Assembly (NCBI RefSeq): GCF_023065955.2
Contig: NW_026622997.1
Coordinates: forward strand, 5,132,001-5,196,000
Direction: 5' to 3'
DNA from: Ursus arctos
Lineage: Eukaryota; Chordata; Mammalia; Carnivora; Ursidae
DNA length: 64,000 nucleotides
Part shown: positions 38,263 through 48,403 of the stretch, one piece after another
Position numbering within the stretch: position 1 is the stretch's first letter
Layout of the letters: each line of letters opens with the position of its first letter
Notes under the pieces: generated by a model
What the model saw: the letters and a program-made list of their open reading frames with translations, nothing else
What the model was told of the DNA's origin: nothing
Databases searched by the model: none
Position numbers and translations under genes: made by a program

Positions 38263-39767
38263 TTGGCTCAATGTTTTTAAAACTGTTGAAGTGGTTGCTG
38301 TTATCAGGTAGATTGTATTTGGCTAAAGTAGCAGAGTGTCTGATTGATGATGTTTTAAGTGACAGAGAAATTTACTTAAAGCCTTGACTAAGAGACCTGG
38401 TGGTGGGTACTCCCGGGGCCTGGGCATCAGTTCCCTGAGGTCCCCCTTTGCATCCTGCCAGGGGCATATCACCTGCGATTACAGGGCAGCTGATGCAGGT
38501 ATAAGCGTGATGCTTGCTTCCAGTTTCCTAGGAGGGAATCTGGGGCAGAGATAGATAACTTTCCTTTCATTAGGAAGGGAAAACTCTTCCAGAAATCCCC
38601 ACCCCACAACCTTTTCTTTACTTCTCCATGGCTGGAATCAGAGGGAAGGGGGACTATTCTGTCCCAAACAAAATCAGCGCAACTCAAGATGTCTGCCACA
38701 GTTTCAATACTTCAAAATCAGAAGACTTCACTGCAGACTGTTTTTGCTTGAGAGACTGGAAGCTCTGACAGCATGGAGCCTTCTCTCCTGCGTCTGGCGG
38801 GCCAGTCTTCTGCCAGTCACATCACAGCGCCCCCATCCCTTCACCCCTCTGTGTGCTCGGCTTCACTGCCTGGCTTCCATGGGCTTCTGCCTTACAGTCC
38901 TTTCTGAGATCTCTTTCAGCACTGACACTTCAGATTTCAGGAATTACAGCAGGAATCTTTTCTTGCCTGCTTTATACCAAGCCAGTGTTTGTGAGTATAG
39001 TTGCAATGCCTGGAGTCATTTTATAAGCTTATGTCTGGGAGCATTTGTGTCTGGGAAAGTGAGCAAAAGCATGTCTTGCAATGTTTTGGTAGTTACAGAT
39101 TTTAGGTAAGAGTCTGGAGTCCTTGGATTCGATCCCTAGGACTTTTCATCATGCCTTCTGGTTGGTTGTGGAGTATGTATATGTATGCATGCACAGGGAT
39201 AGTTTCCTGTATCGTCTCTCCATCTTAATCTCGCCCGGCACCTTTGCTTACGTTGCTAAGTTTCTTTTGTATTTAAAGAAATACTTTGGCTAACAAACTT
39301 GGCTAAGTTTGTTATGCCGTACCTGAATTTCTCCTTATTACTTTCACTTGTCCTGTCATCCTTCATGAAACGATAGACCTAGCTTGCGTGGTTGGAAACT
39401 ACATCTCATTCTTCCCTGAATCTCCTGCAGCTTTGCAGAGTTCCAGTAAATAGTACTCAGTTGGTGTTTAAAAGAGGATGCGTTTATTCCATGGGCAACT
39501 TTAGGTGTTTTGCTTCTCTATAAGTCAAACAAAGGTAGAAGACCTCAAAAAGCATGTACTCTGTAGGTCCCCTTGGAGTATTTGTGGTTAACCCACCAGC
39601 CAGTCCAGAACAGGCTCTAAGTGATGCTGGTACGTACATGCAGGAGAAAGGTGCTAAAAAGCTAAGGGTCAGAAGAAGTAAGGATCAGGGTTTCGTTGTC
39701 ATGAAGGACTTCAGAGTTTGCGAAGCATATTGGCGTATATCACCTCGTTCCGCCCCGTAAGACATTA

Positions 39768-39862
39768 TTTCCACTTTATAAGTGAAGTTAGGGGAAACGA
39801 AGTGACAGTCCCAAGGTCACACAGCCAGTCAGTGACTGAGCAGAGATTGAAGCTGTATTTTC
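39768..39862 (-). repeat. MIR
   Basis: TTTCCACTTTATAAGTGAAG, CCCAAGGTCACACAGCCAGTCAGTGACTGAGC follows the reverse MIR core closely. Confidence 0.75.
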
Positions 39863-40406
39863 CCTTTCCCCACAGCTCTCTGATGACCTGCTGACAGGAT
39901 GTACCGAAGTTAAGGGAGACCAATATGAGAGAGAATTATTAGGTTTTTCAGATCATCAGAAGTCAGCTACCTCTTGGCACCGGGGAGCCTGAATGATACG
40001 GGCGCGTTCTTCGCCTCACTGGCTCTGTACGTGCGCAGCTGGTGTGTGGATCATCAGTGCGGGGTCACTAGCATGCTCCCGAACATTCAGGGGCCCCAGC
40101 TGACCCCTGGGCTAGGCAGAAACCACCCCCCCCACACACATACCAGTCAGTGGCAACTCTGTGTTTCAGGGATTCCTCGCAGAGAAATTCTGAAAATCCC
40201 AGAAGATGGGCAGCCGTCCCCAGGCCTCCACGTTGTGTGTGACGGTGTCTAAAGCTGAGGCCGCTCCAGCCCCAGACCGGGTGACCATGGTTTTGAAGCT
40301 GTGGGACTCTGAGACCTTTTCAAGAAACCTCAGGCGGATTTTTCTTTTCATCATATGTTGAGTAAAGTAGAGAGATGTCACTTCTCTCTTTTTTCTCCCC
40401 CCACAG

Positions 40407-40481
40407 GACAAGACATTTCAAAGAAAGCATTAAGTTCATTCACGAGTGCCGACTCAGGGGTGAGGGCTGTCTGGTACACTG
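40407..40481 (+). CDS. DUSP22: DUSP22 coding exon 5
   Basis: This 75-nt exon completes Leu63 and encodes residues 64 to 87, beginning TRHFKESIKFIHECRLRG and ending EGCLVH, plus two bases (TG) of the catalytic Cys88 codon. The C-rich acceptor ends CCCCCCACAG and the donor is GTATGT. The helix before the P-loop and the CLVH strand match DUSP22. Human GESC is GEGC here from memory, a Ser-to-Gly change just before the active-site strand. The intron that follows splits the catalytic cysteine codon itself, so skipping either flanking exon would destroy the active site. Confidence 0.97.
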
Positions 40482-41141
40482 GTATGTATGTGTCTGCCTA
40501 ATCATAGCTTAGTCTTGCTGCTCGGCCTGATTTCTCTCAAGGGTTTTTCTGTGTGTGATTAATTGTTTCATCTCCTAATAGTTCCATCTGCCCTCTGAAT
40601 CTTGAATACATACCCCATCTGACCCCTGCCATGTGTTACTCGTCATTCGTTTTTGATGAACGAGGACCCTATGATTTTTCTTTTTTTCATTTTCACTTAG
40701 GATTTTCATTTTCACAGTTAGGATTTCTGTAGGGACTGTCAAGCTACTGGACCACAGGAACCCCTTTTCTAGCCCATGCCTCTTTTTCCTTGGAACAGCC
40801 TCCTGTGCACAGTATGGATTTTCTGGGCTCCTCCCTGAAACCTCAGTGCCCTTTCAAAACACCGTTTCTTTCTGGAGAGGTTTGATCACGTATGTGGGCG
40901 TTTAGCACTGCGTTGGTCTAACACCAGAATGACCATTTCTTCTCCATTTACAGATGCGGGCTTTTATGTACGTTTTGCTTAGTACTTTGCTTTGAAAAGA
41001 TCCGAATAGACTCTTAGAGTTCAACAGTTTATATACAGCTGTCCACCTGCATTCAGCTATACTTTGTGTGGATATGAATACATATGCATGAGTACATACC
41101 CACTGCAAAAAAAGCTGTTCTAATACACATAACCCAAGGAC

Positions 41142-41212
41142 AGTGCGCATAAAGTTCTTAGCACTGTACCTGGCGCATGGTAAGCTCTCAGTGAATGGTA
41201 GCTCTCATATTT
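41142..41212 (+). repeat. MIR 3' end
   Basis: AAAGTTCTTAGCACTGTACCTGGCGCATGGTAAGCTCTCAGTGAATG follows the MIR end. Confidence 0.7.
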
Positions 41213-41224
41213 TATATTTTTATT

Positions 41225-41430
41225 TTTTAAAAAATTTTTGTTGTGTTTTTAAGTGAAATATAGTTGGCATTAGTCTCAGGTGCACAATATAGTGATTTGA
41301 CAATTATATACATTATGAAATACTCATTCCCACTAGTACACATACTCATTACATAACTAATATGTCAACGAACCAACAGCCAACATTCTGGAGCCAGAAC
41401 TCTGCTGTTCATTAAAGTGCAGGCCGAGCA
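41225..41430 (-). repeat. L1 3' UTR fragment, reverse
   Basis: AAGTGAAATATAGTTGGCATTAG, TCTCAGGTGCACAATATAGTG and TATACATTATGAAATACTC are the complement of an L1MA-type 3' end. Confidence 0.7.
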
Positions 41431-41444
41431 TGTTCCCTCTCTAT

Positions 41445-41965
41445 ATTGAATAAGACTCCATATTGAATATTACTCAGCCACAAAAAAAAAAAAAAAAAAA
41501 AGATAAGATCTTGCCATTTACAGCAACATGGATAGATTGAGAGGTATTATCCTAAGGGAAATACAGATACATCACAGAAAGCAAATACCATATGATTTCA
41601 CTTATATATGGAATCTAAAAAACAAAACACACGAAAAAACAGACAAAAAAACCCAAAAGGCAGAACCAGACCTATGAGTACAGAGAACCAACCGTGGTTG
41701 CCAGAGGGAAGGGAGGATGAGGATAGGCAAAATGGATGAAAGGGAGTGGGAGCCGTAGACTTCTGGTTAGGGAGTGAGTAAGCCCTGGGAATAAAAGGCA
41801 CAGCGTTGGGAATACGGTCAGTCGTATAGTAGCGCTGTGTGCTGACAGACGGCCGCTGCACTTCCGGTGAGCACAGCATAACGTAAAACTTGTAGAATCA
41901 CTGTGTTGTACACCTGAAATTAATGTCACATTGTATGTCAACTATGCCCAGATTTTTTTAAAAAA
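41445..41965 (+). repeat. L1 3' end, forward
   Basis: ATTGAATATTACTCAGCCAC, a 19-A run, GATCTTGCCATTTACAGCAACATGG, ACCATATGATTTCACTTATATATGG and TTGTACACCTGAAATTAATG then GTATGTCAACTATGCC form an ordered L1MA-type 3' end. Confidence 0.85.
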
Positions 41966-42389
41966 GACAATAGTATGTTGTGAAATACATTAAAAAAAAA
42001 AAAAAAAAAGCTTAACAATCTTTTGAGTCTCCCCAAAGAAGTTGCTGTTTCAGTGACAGCTCTTAGGAAATGTAAAGTGGTGTCTCCTGGGCTGTGTTGC
42101 TGCCTAAGTTGGTGATAATCCTGTCATGACAGAGGAGATCCGGTGCATGACATCCAGAAGAGCCGTCCGTGAAAACGAATCTGTTCTAAGGGCCTGTAAC
42201 CCATATTAGGAGAGCGGGGACAGTAGAAAACAAACGATGCTTGGTAGTTTTATGCAGTTCTTGAAATTGTGTGATTTACTTTTTTTTTTTTTTTTACTTT
42301 TAAAAAGAAGAGAACATGTAACAAATTGTAGATTTTTTAATGTTCATCTACATTTGCTTTAAAGAACTTTGGGGGGTGCTGTTGGAGCC

Positions 42390-42540
42390 ATATAAGGGGA
42401 GTTCTATAATCCTGTGCCTGGGCTTCTGTGGCTCCTGGTGAATTAGAATCTCCAGGTTTACAGCCAAAGAGGATGTAGTTTTTAAAAGCTCTCTCAGTAT
42501 TTCTGATAGAAAAGCCTAAGGAAGAGCCACTACTTGAGAA
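42390..42540. repeat. Possible hAT-derived fragment
   Basis: TCCTGGTGAATTAGAATCTCCAGG and TTTTAAAAGCTCTCTCAG then CCACTACTTGAGAA are reminiscent of MER20/MER5-type nonautonomous elements. Weak. Confidence 0.35.
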
Positions 42541-42546
42541 TGGTTG

Positions 42547-42547
<1 letters not shown>

Positions 42548-42590
<43 letters not shown>
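42548..42590. repeat. TTA microsatellite, about 14 units
   Basis: Uninterrupted TTA repeats over 43 nt, likely polymorphic. Confidence 0.97.
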
Positions 42591-43433
42591 CATTTGAATG
42601 TGTGTAGCCCTGATATTCTAGGAATTTGTATTTCATACGGTTATATCAGTCTGAAGATAGGCCTTTCTAAAAATGAGAAATTTGCTAAACTTCCCCATCT
42701 TAAACCGTTGCTAGAACACTCTAAATCTGACGCAGCACAGCCTTCTGTGACCACCTTGATTTGCATATACATTTAAAATTGGTCCCCTTACTCAGCCTGC
42801 TAGATATAATTAACCGTTATTGACCCCCACATCCCAGAGCATGTGGAATGCGCCCTCTCTTGTGCTCTGCTTGGTTATTTCAAGAAGAGCACAAAGTGTT
42901 TCATAAGAGCTTCTGTATTTAGTGGGCTTTCTGTTATAGATCTGGCCTTCATTTATCTAAGAAAACCAGACTGAAAAAAAAAAAACCCCAAAACGTGAGG
43001 CCTTCTAAACTGCTAGATTTATATATTTTTTATATATTTATAGATTTATTGCATAGATCCCAGACCCTTCTAGTTCCCTTGATTTGCTTTAGTTAGTTAT
43101 TTTTTCTGTCCAAGGAAATGGGGACTATCTGAAGAAGGGCTCAGGAGCATAGAGAATCATAAAACTGATGTCCAAAGCCACAGCCAGTAGAAAATCTGTT
43201 TTTTTTAAAAAAGAGACTAACACCGATACTGATGCCTGAGATTCTGGTGCAATAAAGTAGGGAGAAGCTCCTGTGTTTCTGAGTAATTTCATACTGGCTT
43301 GCTGTGCACTCATAATCCACGGCAGGAAGACTTTCTAAAATGAGATCCACAGAATCCCCTGCTCTCAGTGAATCAGGAGATAGACTCATGGACTGAAACC
43401 CCTTGCCCCTGTGGGTTCTTTTGGCCCTTGCAG

Positions 43434-43605
43434 CCTGGCCGGCGTCTCCAGGAGTGTGACTCTGGTGGTTGCATACATCATGACCGTCACCGACTTTGGC
43501 TGGGAGGATGCCCTGCACACTGTGCGTGCAGGGAGGTCTTGTGCCAACCCCAACCTGGGCTTCCAGAGACAGCTCCAGGAGTTTGAGAAGCATGAAGTCC
43601 ACCAG
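43434..43605 (+). CDS. DUSP22: DUSP22 coding exon 6 (P-loop and C-terminal helices)
   Basis: This 172-nt exon completes Cys88 and encodes residues 89 to 145. With exon 5 it forms the signature H87-C88-L-A-G-V-S-R94-S95, the phosphate-binding loop in which Cys88 is the nucleophile and Arg94 binds the phosphate. It continues through VTLVVAYIMTVTDFGWED, the AL-HTVRAGRSCANPN stretch and the FQRQLQEFEKHEVHQ helix, all typical of DUSP22. Small changes from human as remembered are V-V-A-Y for V-I-A-Y and NPNLGF for NPNVGF. The acceptor is CCTTGCAG and the donor is GTAACC; the exon ends in phase 0. No catalytic residue is missing. Confidence 0.98.
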
Positions 43606-44075
43606 GTAACCGTGCTCCGGGGACTTTGGTGATGTGAGCAGCAGCCTCTGGGAAGATGCCTCAGTCTTTCTGTACACACCTAGAATCATGGAGGTTGGAG
43701 TTTGAAAAGGCCCTCAGAGGACAAGAATGCCCCACTTGCATCCCAGTGAAAGTCATCACTGGTCCCTTGTTCACCAGCTGCAGGACATTATCTTTTACCA
43801 TCTTCAGACCCCATAGTACCTTCTGTTTATTTCCCTTTGGGCCAAGTGCCATTTTCTTGGTTTGGCTTGCTTTCATGTCCTCAGGCTTAAACCTGGAAGA
43901 AGCAGTTATTTCTCTTGCTTGACACTGGCGGGCCAACCACAGACCTATGATTGCCCAATACCCATTTATTCCTCGTTTATATGCGGCAAAATCTGTACCA
44001 TTAAGTAACAGGTACAATCTATGTAGGCGCAGGTGTGTGTGTGTGACATTGTGGTTTTGTTTTCAACTTCTCCAG
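43606..44075 (+). other. DUSP22: DUSP22 intron 6
   Basis: 470 bp between GTAACC and TTCTCCAG. There is a short TG tract (GTGTGTGTGTG) about 35 nt before the acceptor; no other repeat is visible. Confidence 0.93.
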
Positions 44076-44148
44076 TACCGGCAGTGGCTGAAGGAAGAAT
44101 ATGGAGAGAGCCCTTTGCGGGATGTGGAAGAAGCCAAAAACATTCTGG
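44076..44148 (+). CDS. DUSP22: DUSP22 coding exon 7, short-form splice
   Basis: Using the donor GTAAAT at 44149, this 73-nt exon encodes YRQWLKEEYGESPLRDVEEA then KNIL (residues 146 to 169) plus one base of codon 170. The acceptor is CTTCTCCAG. It makes the end of the last helix of the phosphatase domain. The intron before it is only 470 nt. The donor is weaker than the consensus at +5 and +6 (GTAAAT), which fits with the read-through form described separately. It joins to the exon at 45911. Confidence 0.95.
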
Positions 44149-44258
44149 GTAAATATAAAGAGCAAGGGCGTGTGGAGTCCCAGCCTGGCGCAAGGCGGTG
44201 GAGCAGCTTTCAGACCCTGCCTCCTCTGGCCTACAGCAACTATACGACGGAGACCTAG
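44076..44258 (+). CDS. DUSP22: DUSP22 alternative terminal exon 7, long 205-residue form
   Basis: If the donor at 44149 is not used, the frame continues 36 codons to a TAG at 44256-44258. The added tail reads GKYKEQGRVESQ, then PGARRWSSFQTLPP, then LAYSNYTTET. The total is 205 residues, the same length as the known longer mammalian DUSP22 isoform, whose tail I remember as very similar. This supports a real alternative terminal exon with its own 3' UTR. The tail is Tyr/Ser/Thr-rich and polar, without a membrane segment. It replaces the hydrophobic GILKYWAFL end of the short form, so the two products may differ in localisation or partners (inference). Confidence 0.88.
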   Translation, partial: YRQWLKEEYGESPLRDVEEAKNILGKYKEQGRVESQPGARRWSSFQTLPPLAYSNYTTET

Positions 44259-45215
44259 TAACTGAGTGATCTGGTGCCTGCCTTTCCATCCCTTGTCTTC
44301 GGTGCATTTCTGCCGGTGCCCTGGTGTGCTGGCTGCCCCATGGAGGACGGGCAAGGGGGGTGGCAGAGGTGGATCCTGCTCCATGAATCCACCAGCCCTG
44401 CCCGAGGCCCCTTCATCCTGCCCACTTCTGCCCTGCCTGAGCTTGGGGAGTCTGCTTGGCTGCCCCATACCGACTCACGCGTGCGCCCGTGTGAAGGCGA
44501 GTGTGCATGTGTGCCCGTGCGTGCGGATGTGTGAACTCTAAATGTTCACGTTGCTGGAACAGTCGCAGAACCCATGCTGCCAGGCTTGGTGTCACCACTT
44601 TCCTTTTGTCCACGACTCCACATGGAAATCATTTGAAGTTAACATCTTAAAAGCTGTTCAGCCTAAAGCAGCCTGTGGCTGAGAGCGGACAGAACCCAGA
44701 ATGGTCATGGTGAGGGCGGCAGGGGGCCAGACTCCCTGCTGAGGGTAGTTCCAGGGGCCCTGAAAGGTGTGCAGGGGTGTGCTCTGACCTTAATGGAAGT
44801 GCCCCAGGCTGCGGGTCCTACCACCTCAAGTCGAGACCCTCTTCTCAGCCCGTCATGTCCCTGAGTTCTTCCCGGTGTGTGTTCTCGGTGGCACTGACTG
44901 TATTTCAGTTCCACAGAGAGCACAACCACCTCCGCCCAAGCTCTTGCCCAGAGCTCCCTTCCTTCCTCCTCCTGTTCGGCTTCACTTACGCTCAGCCTCT
45001 TGTTCTCTTGCTGTTGTAACTCCGCGAGGGCCTCTTTGCAACGTCTGCATGCATCTTCAGGAACTGGGGAGAAAGAGCATTTATTAGGCACTATAGCAAG
45101 TTTGCATTTAAAAATACATTTTAAAATGCCTGCGCACTTATTAAGCACCTTTGTGTATGCTATGGATGTGCTATTTGATCTCAGCTACCTCATTAAATGT
45201 TTTTTGAAAAGGTAT
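44259..45215 (+). other. DUSP22: Putative 3' UTR of long DUSP22 form
   Basis: Starts after the TAG at 44258 and is assumed to end after the ATTAAA at 45192. The limit is inferred from the signal only; no transcript data are available. Confidence 0.5.
45192..45197 (+). terminator. Candidate poly(A) signal ATTAAA, long form
   Basis: ATTAAA in CTCATTAAATGTTTTTTG, followed by a T-rich stretch that could act as the downstream element. It would end the long-form transcript inside intron 7. Confidence 0.45.
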
Positions 45216-45910
45216 TTTCGTTATTGTAATCAGCTCGTAGTTGAAAATGTCTGGTCATGATTGCTTTTGAAGCCAAAGGGCAAAAGCATCCAGTATCGTT
45301 GAGCTATTTAAAATGTCTGTCCTGAGCTCCAGTAGTGCTTTCTGGTGGGTAAAATTCCACGTTTGGGCCAAGCCCAGCAGGCCTGGGGAGCGTCCGCCGC
45401 TTGCAGTGTAGGACAGCACGATCCTGGAATTCTGTGAGCAGTTTTGTGGTCCAGTCTTTCATACCAGCTCACATTGTTTAAGTACACAAGGCCACAAGAA
45501 TGAAAAAGTATACTTGGCCTCTCCCTAAAAAGACGTTGCAGCCCAGTTTCTCCAAGTTCCACCAACAGCAGAGCCCCCAAAGAAGAGCAGCTTTCCCATG
45601 CATATAAAGTGTGTATCACAGGTGAGACGCCTTGGGGACCAGGGAAAACTCTACACACCCACACAGATATACACCAGGAAAGGGAAGCGTGGCCATGGAA
45701 TTTTCTACCCACAGCTGGAACAATTTTTCTATAAAGTACATTTTTTTTCTTGAACCAAAAAGAAATGTAAGTATGTTCACAGAAAAGGTATTTAGGATAT
45801 CCGCTGAAATGCTTCAATCTGTGTGTATATTTATGAACGTCTGAATACATTCCCGTAGGTCTTGAAATGTTGTTTTAATTTTTGTCGCCAGTGATGTTCT
45901 TTCTCCACAG

Positions 45911-45966
45911 CCACTGCAGGAATTCTGAAGTACTGGGCCTTTCTCAGAAGACCGTACTGTACCTGA
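45911..45966 (+). CDS. DUSP22: DUSP22 coding exon 8, short-form C-terminus
   Basis: The exon follows TTCTCCACAG and completes Ala170, then reads TAGILKYWAFLRRPYCT and stops at TGA 45964-45966, giving a 187-residue protein. The GILK-WAFLRR segment is the conserved hydrophobic C-terminus of the canonical DUSP22 isoform. In human, as I remember it, the protein ends AAPGILKFWAFLRRL at residue 184. Here the codons after RR are CCG and TAC, so the usual Leu and TAA stop appear changed, and the frame runs three codons further to the next TGA. This is a small lineage-specific extension or a sequencing difference. Confidence 0.93.
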
Positions 45967-47085
45967 AGTTTCTGAAATATGGCAAAGTCACAGCGTGTAG
46001 GCTGCTGCTGCCAGAAAGAAAAGGAGCCTAGAGTTTATTTTTAAGTATCCAGAAGTGATTTGTAAACTTGTTTTTCCTTTTAAACTGAATACATGTGTAA
46101 TGATGTTATATGTTGAGAACTAAGGATATTCTTCAGCAAGAGAAAATATTTTTACATTAATTCCACTGCTACAGCAATTTCTTTAACCTTAACTTTAGGG
46201 TTTCTAAAGCAATCTCAAAAGCCCTGCTGCCCTGTTTTGGTAACTGTTTAGTAATCGTGATTGCTTCTCATGAGAATTGTGCTTGTTCTTAAATTCCCCA
46301 GCTTGGGAAATATCTCTTGGTGTGTGCTCTACGCATGGTTTATGTTCTCCGTGGTGGACTTTACCAAAAACTGCCCATTTTTGTTAACAAAGGGCATCCG
46401 AGCCTTTAACTTCATGTGCAATGCACTCTTCCTTGCTGAGGCGTGGATGTCATACGTGTTTCTGCCTGTGAGTGTCGTGAGGCAGGATCAGAGCCTGGTT
46501 TAATTGCAGAGGCCACTGTTTCCTCCAGAAGGTAGTACCGAGGGCGCTTAGGAAAAGCGAGTTAATTTCACCATGAGAGAAAAATTGATCCTCCACGTGA
46601 ACAAAAGGAAATCCAGAAATTGGACTTGCAGTTCTCTTGCACAGTGTGAGCTCTGGAATTGCCGCATTTACCACAAGGGTGTGCAGGCCGGGGGCTCCAT
46701 GAACCTTTGCTGCACATTGTGGAAGGCAGTCTTCTCTGCTTTCATATTCAGCTTCAGAACACAGACTGCTCGAAGAGCAATTTAAGTCCGTTTCCTAAAT
46801 TTTCCTTGTCTAAATCCAGGGGAGGAAGAAGGAGATTTAACTTTTCACTCCAAGGGTAGTTTGGGCTTGAACTAAGGGCAGGTAGATACAGGAGCTAATA
46901 TATGGTCCCTTTAACTGTAGGTGGCAGGCTTCACCTATGTTCTGAGTTTCTGCTTCTAATGCCTGGAAGCTCAGGGAAGGGGCTGGAATGAAGAGGACCC
47001 TTTGTACTGGCAGCAGCCTCTGCCGGGTGGGGGATGATCTGGAATGATCAGTTTCAGTCATTAAAATGCTTATTCTGACTCAGCA
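45967..47085 (+). other. DUSP22: Putative 3' UTR of short DUSP22 form
   Basis: Follows the TGA at 45966. The first 250 nt (for example TTTGTAAACTTGTTTTTC and GAGAACTAAGGATATTCTTC) resemble the human DUSP22 3' UTR as I remember it. No AATAAA is seen before the ATTAAA at 47060, so the end is an estimate. Confidence 0.6.
47060..47065 (+). terminator. Candidate poly(A) signal ATTAAA, short form
   Basis: ATTAAA in CAGTCATTAAAATGCTTATTC, the first poly(A)-type hexamer found after the exon-8 stop. Cleavage would be expected 15 to 30 nt further on. Confidence 0.4.
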
Positions 47086-48206
47086 GGCCTGCTTGGATGG
47101 AGCGCAGTTCCCAGTTGTAGGAAGCTCTGGGTACTCTCGTGTGCCAGCTCTGAAAGGCCTGAGAGGTCTCCACTTCCCACTTGTGAGGATGTGCCAGAGT
47201 CGTGGCCTCGAGACACAGCACAGAGCCTCAGGAAGACCTCTGTGCTGTGTGTAGGACATGAGACAGCAGAATTAGGAAAATAGGTTTTCTGGTGATGGCC
47301 CCAATCCTGTAGAGTCACTCATTCCTCACAGCCTGACGTCCTTTCCTGTCCCCCTCTTCTTGCTATAGGACCAGATCTGGCACCAACAATAATCCCCTGT
47401 CTGGTGTTCTGTGGGTTACAAGCGATCACTGCAAAGCTTTGTAAACCCACAGAGGGTATTATTTCATTCATTCGAGGCTCAAAGAGGCCAAAAAATACAC
47501 CAAAAACTGAAAATGTTAGCTCTGCTTTGCCTGAATTTTGATCTTTTGACCCTAAATCAGTGGGTAAGGTGAGAGGGAGGAGCTGAGCTGCCCCTGTGCT
47601 TTGAACTTAGAAGTTTGTGAGGCTCTAATGAGGGCCAAGGGAGAACCAGCACCCCTGCGGCAAAGCTGTATGGCTGCTGAAGCCAGAACCTCTATTTGGT
47701 TGCCCCCCCTTTCTCCCTGGGGAGTTTGTTTAGGGCCCCATCAGTGGAGTTGGCAGTTAGGAAAATTGGCAGTTACAGAGTGGGTCATAAGGACTGCTAT
47801 AGGTGCTCTCGATGTTATGTATGGGGGAGGGGAAGAGAAACACCATTCCACTTTGGGGGTGACGAAGGCAGTGTTCAGAGAAAGCATCTTGGAAAAAGTA
47901 ATACCTAATTTGAGACTTTAAGCTCAAGTGCTGGAATTAGCTGGGCATAGTGGGAGGAAGGGGAGTCCAGGCAGAGGCCCAGCATGTGTGTTAACTCGGT
48001 GGCATGAAGAAGCACAGGGCACTCGGGTGACCCCAAGTCACTGCGTGACTAGAGCAAGAACCAAGGGTTGGGCAGTGATGGTAAGTGGTGCCGACAAAGC
48101 TGTACACACGCGAGGGCCCAGTCAGCCAGGTTGATACCTGTATGGTGCCATAACTTAGTACCTGTATGGTGCCCTATCTTAGTATACAGGAACTGGTTTA
48201 CTTCTT
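47086..48206. other. Intergenic, downstream of DUSP22
   Basis: I see no gene, SINE or clear old repeat. The sequence is moderately GC-rich; short open frames on both strands have no recognisable domain. Confidence 0.6.
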
Positions 48207-48403
48207 TTTTTTTTTAAATAAAGATTTTATTTATTTATTTGACAGAGAGAGCGAGAGAGGGAACACAAGTAAGGGGAGTGGGAGAGGGAGAAGCAGGCTT
48301 CCCGCTAAGCAGGGAGCCAGATGCAGGGCTCGATACCAGGTCCCTGGGATCATGACCTGAGCCGAAGGCAGACGCTTAACGGCTGAGCCACCCAGGCGCC
48401 CGT
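48207..48403 (-). mobile_element. Can-SINE
   Basis: Reverse copy ending GAGCCACCCAGGCGCCCGT. The exact 16-bp duplication AACTGGTTTACTTCTT is at 48191-48206 and 48404-48419. Confidence 0.96.

Larger units (their letters stand above)
30351..40406 (+). other. DUSP22: DUSP22 intron 4
   Basis: 10.1 kb. It contains two MIR copies on the plus strand, a young truncated L1 3' end (33777-34180), an older Can-SINE (38107-38262), an ACAT/GCAC-rich simple stretch near 36070-36135 and a MIR at 39768. The part from 36200 to 37400 is more GC-rich than its surroundings but holds no gene I recognise. Confidence 0.9.
40482..43433 (+). other. DUSP22: DUSP22 intron 5
   Basis: 2952 bp separating the two parts of the catalytic Cys codon. 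It contains a MIR tail, two oppositely oriented L1 3' ends (41225-41965), a possible hAT-derived fragment and a TTA microsatellite. Confidence 0.9.
44149..45910 (+). other. DUSP22: DUSP22 intron 7 / long-form tail and 3' UTR
   Basis: For the short form this is a 1762-bp intron. For the long form, 44149-44258 is coding and the rest up to about 45215 can serve as 3' UTR. The stretch 44475-44535 is rich in GTG/CGTG steps. A 180-codon antisense frame at 45308-45850 has no recognisable domain. Confidence 0.8.
1..47085 (+). other. DUSP22: DUSP22 gene body, 3' part (exon 2 to 3' UTR)
   Basis: Seven coding exons can be joined into one open frame of 180 codons (short form) that follows mammalian DUSP22 almost residue for residue. 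DUSP22 is a small atypical dual-specificity phosphatase of the cytoplasm and inner membrane face. From family knowledge it acts on JNK-pathway signalling and dephosphorylates Lck in T cells. The first exon, with the start codon and the N-myristoylation glycine, is upstream of the window, so the gene is incomplete at its 5' end. Intron sizes seen are 8677, 20902, 10056, 2952, 470 and 1762 bp. Every junction is GT-AG and every split codon is restored correctly, so this is the intron-bearing locus and not a processed copy. The 3' limit given is an estimate from a possible ATTAAA signal at 47060. Confidence 0.95.

Noticed and set aside
43141..43689. 182-codon minus-strand frame over exon 6
   Set aside because: It is the antisense shadow of the conserved DUSP22 exon 6, extended into intron sequence.
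45308..45850. 180-codon minus-strand open frame in DUSP22 intron 7
   Set aside because: No motif, no splice partners and no known family resemblance; chance is the simplest reading, though transcript evidence would change this.
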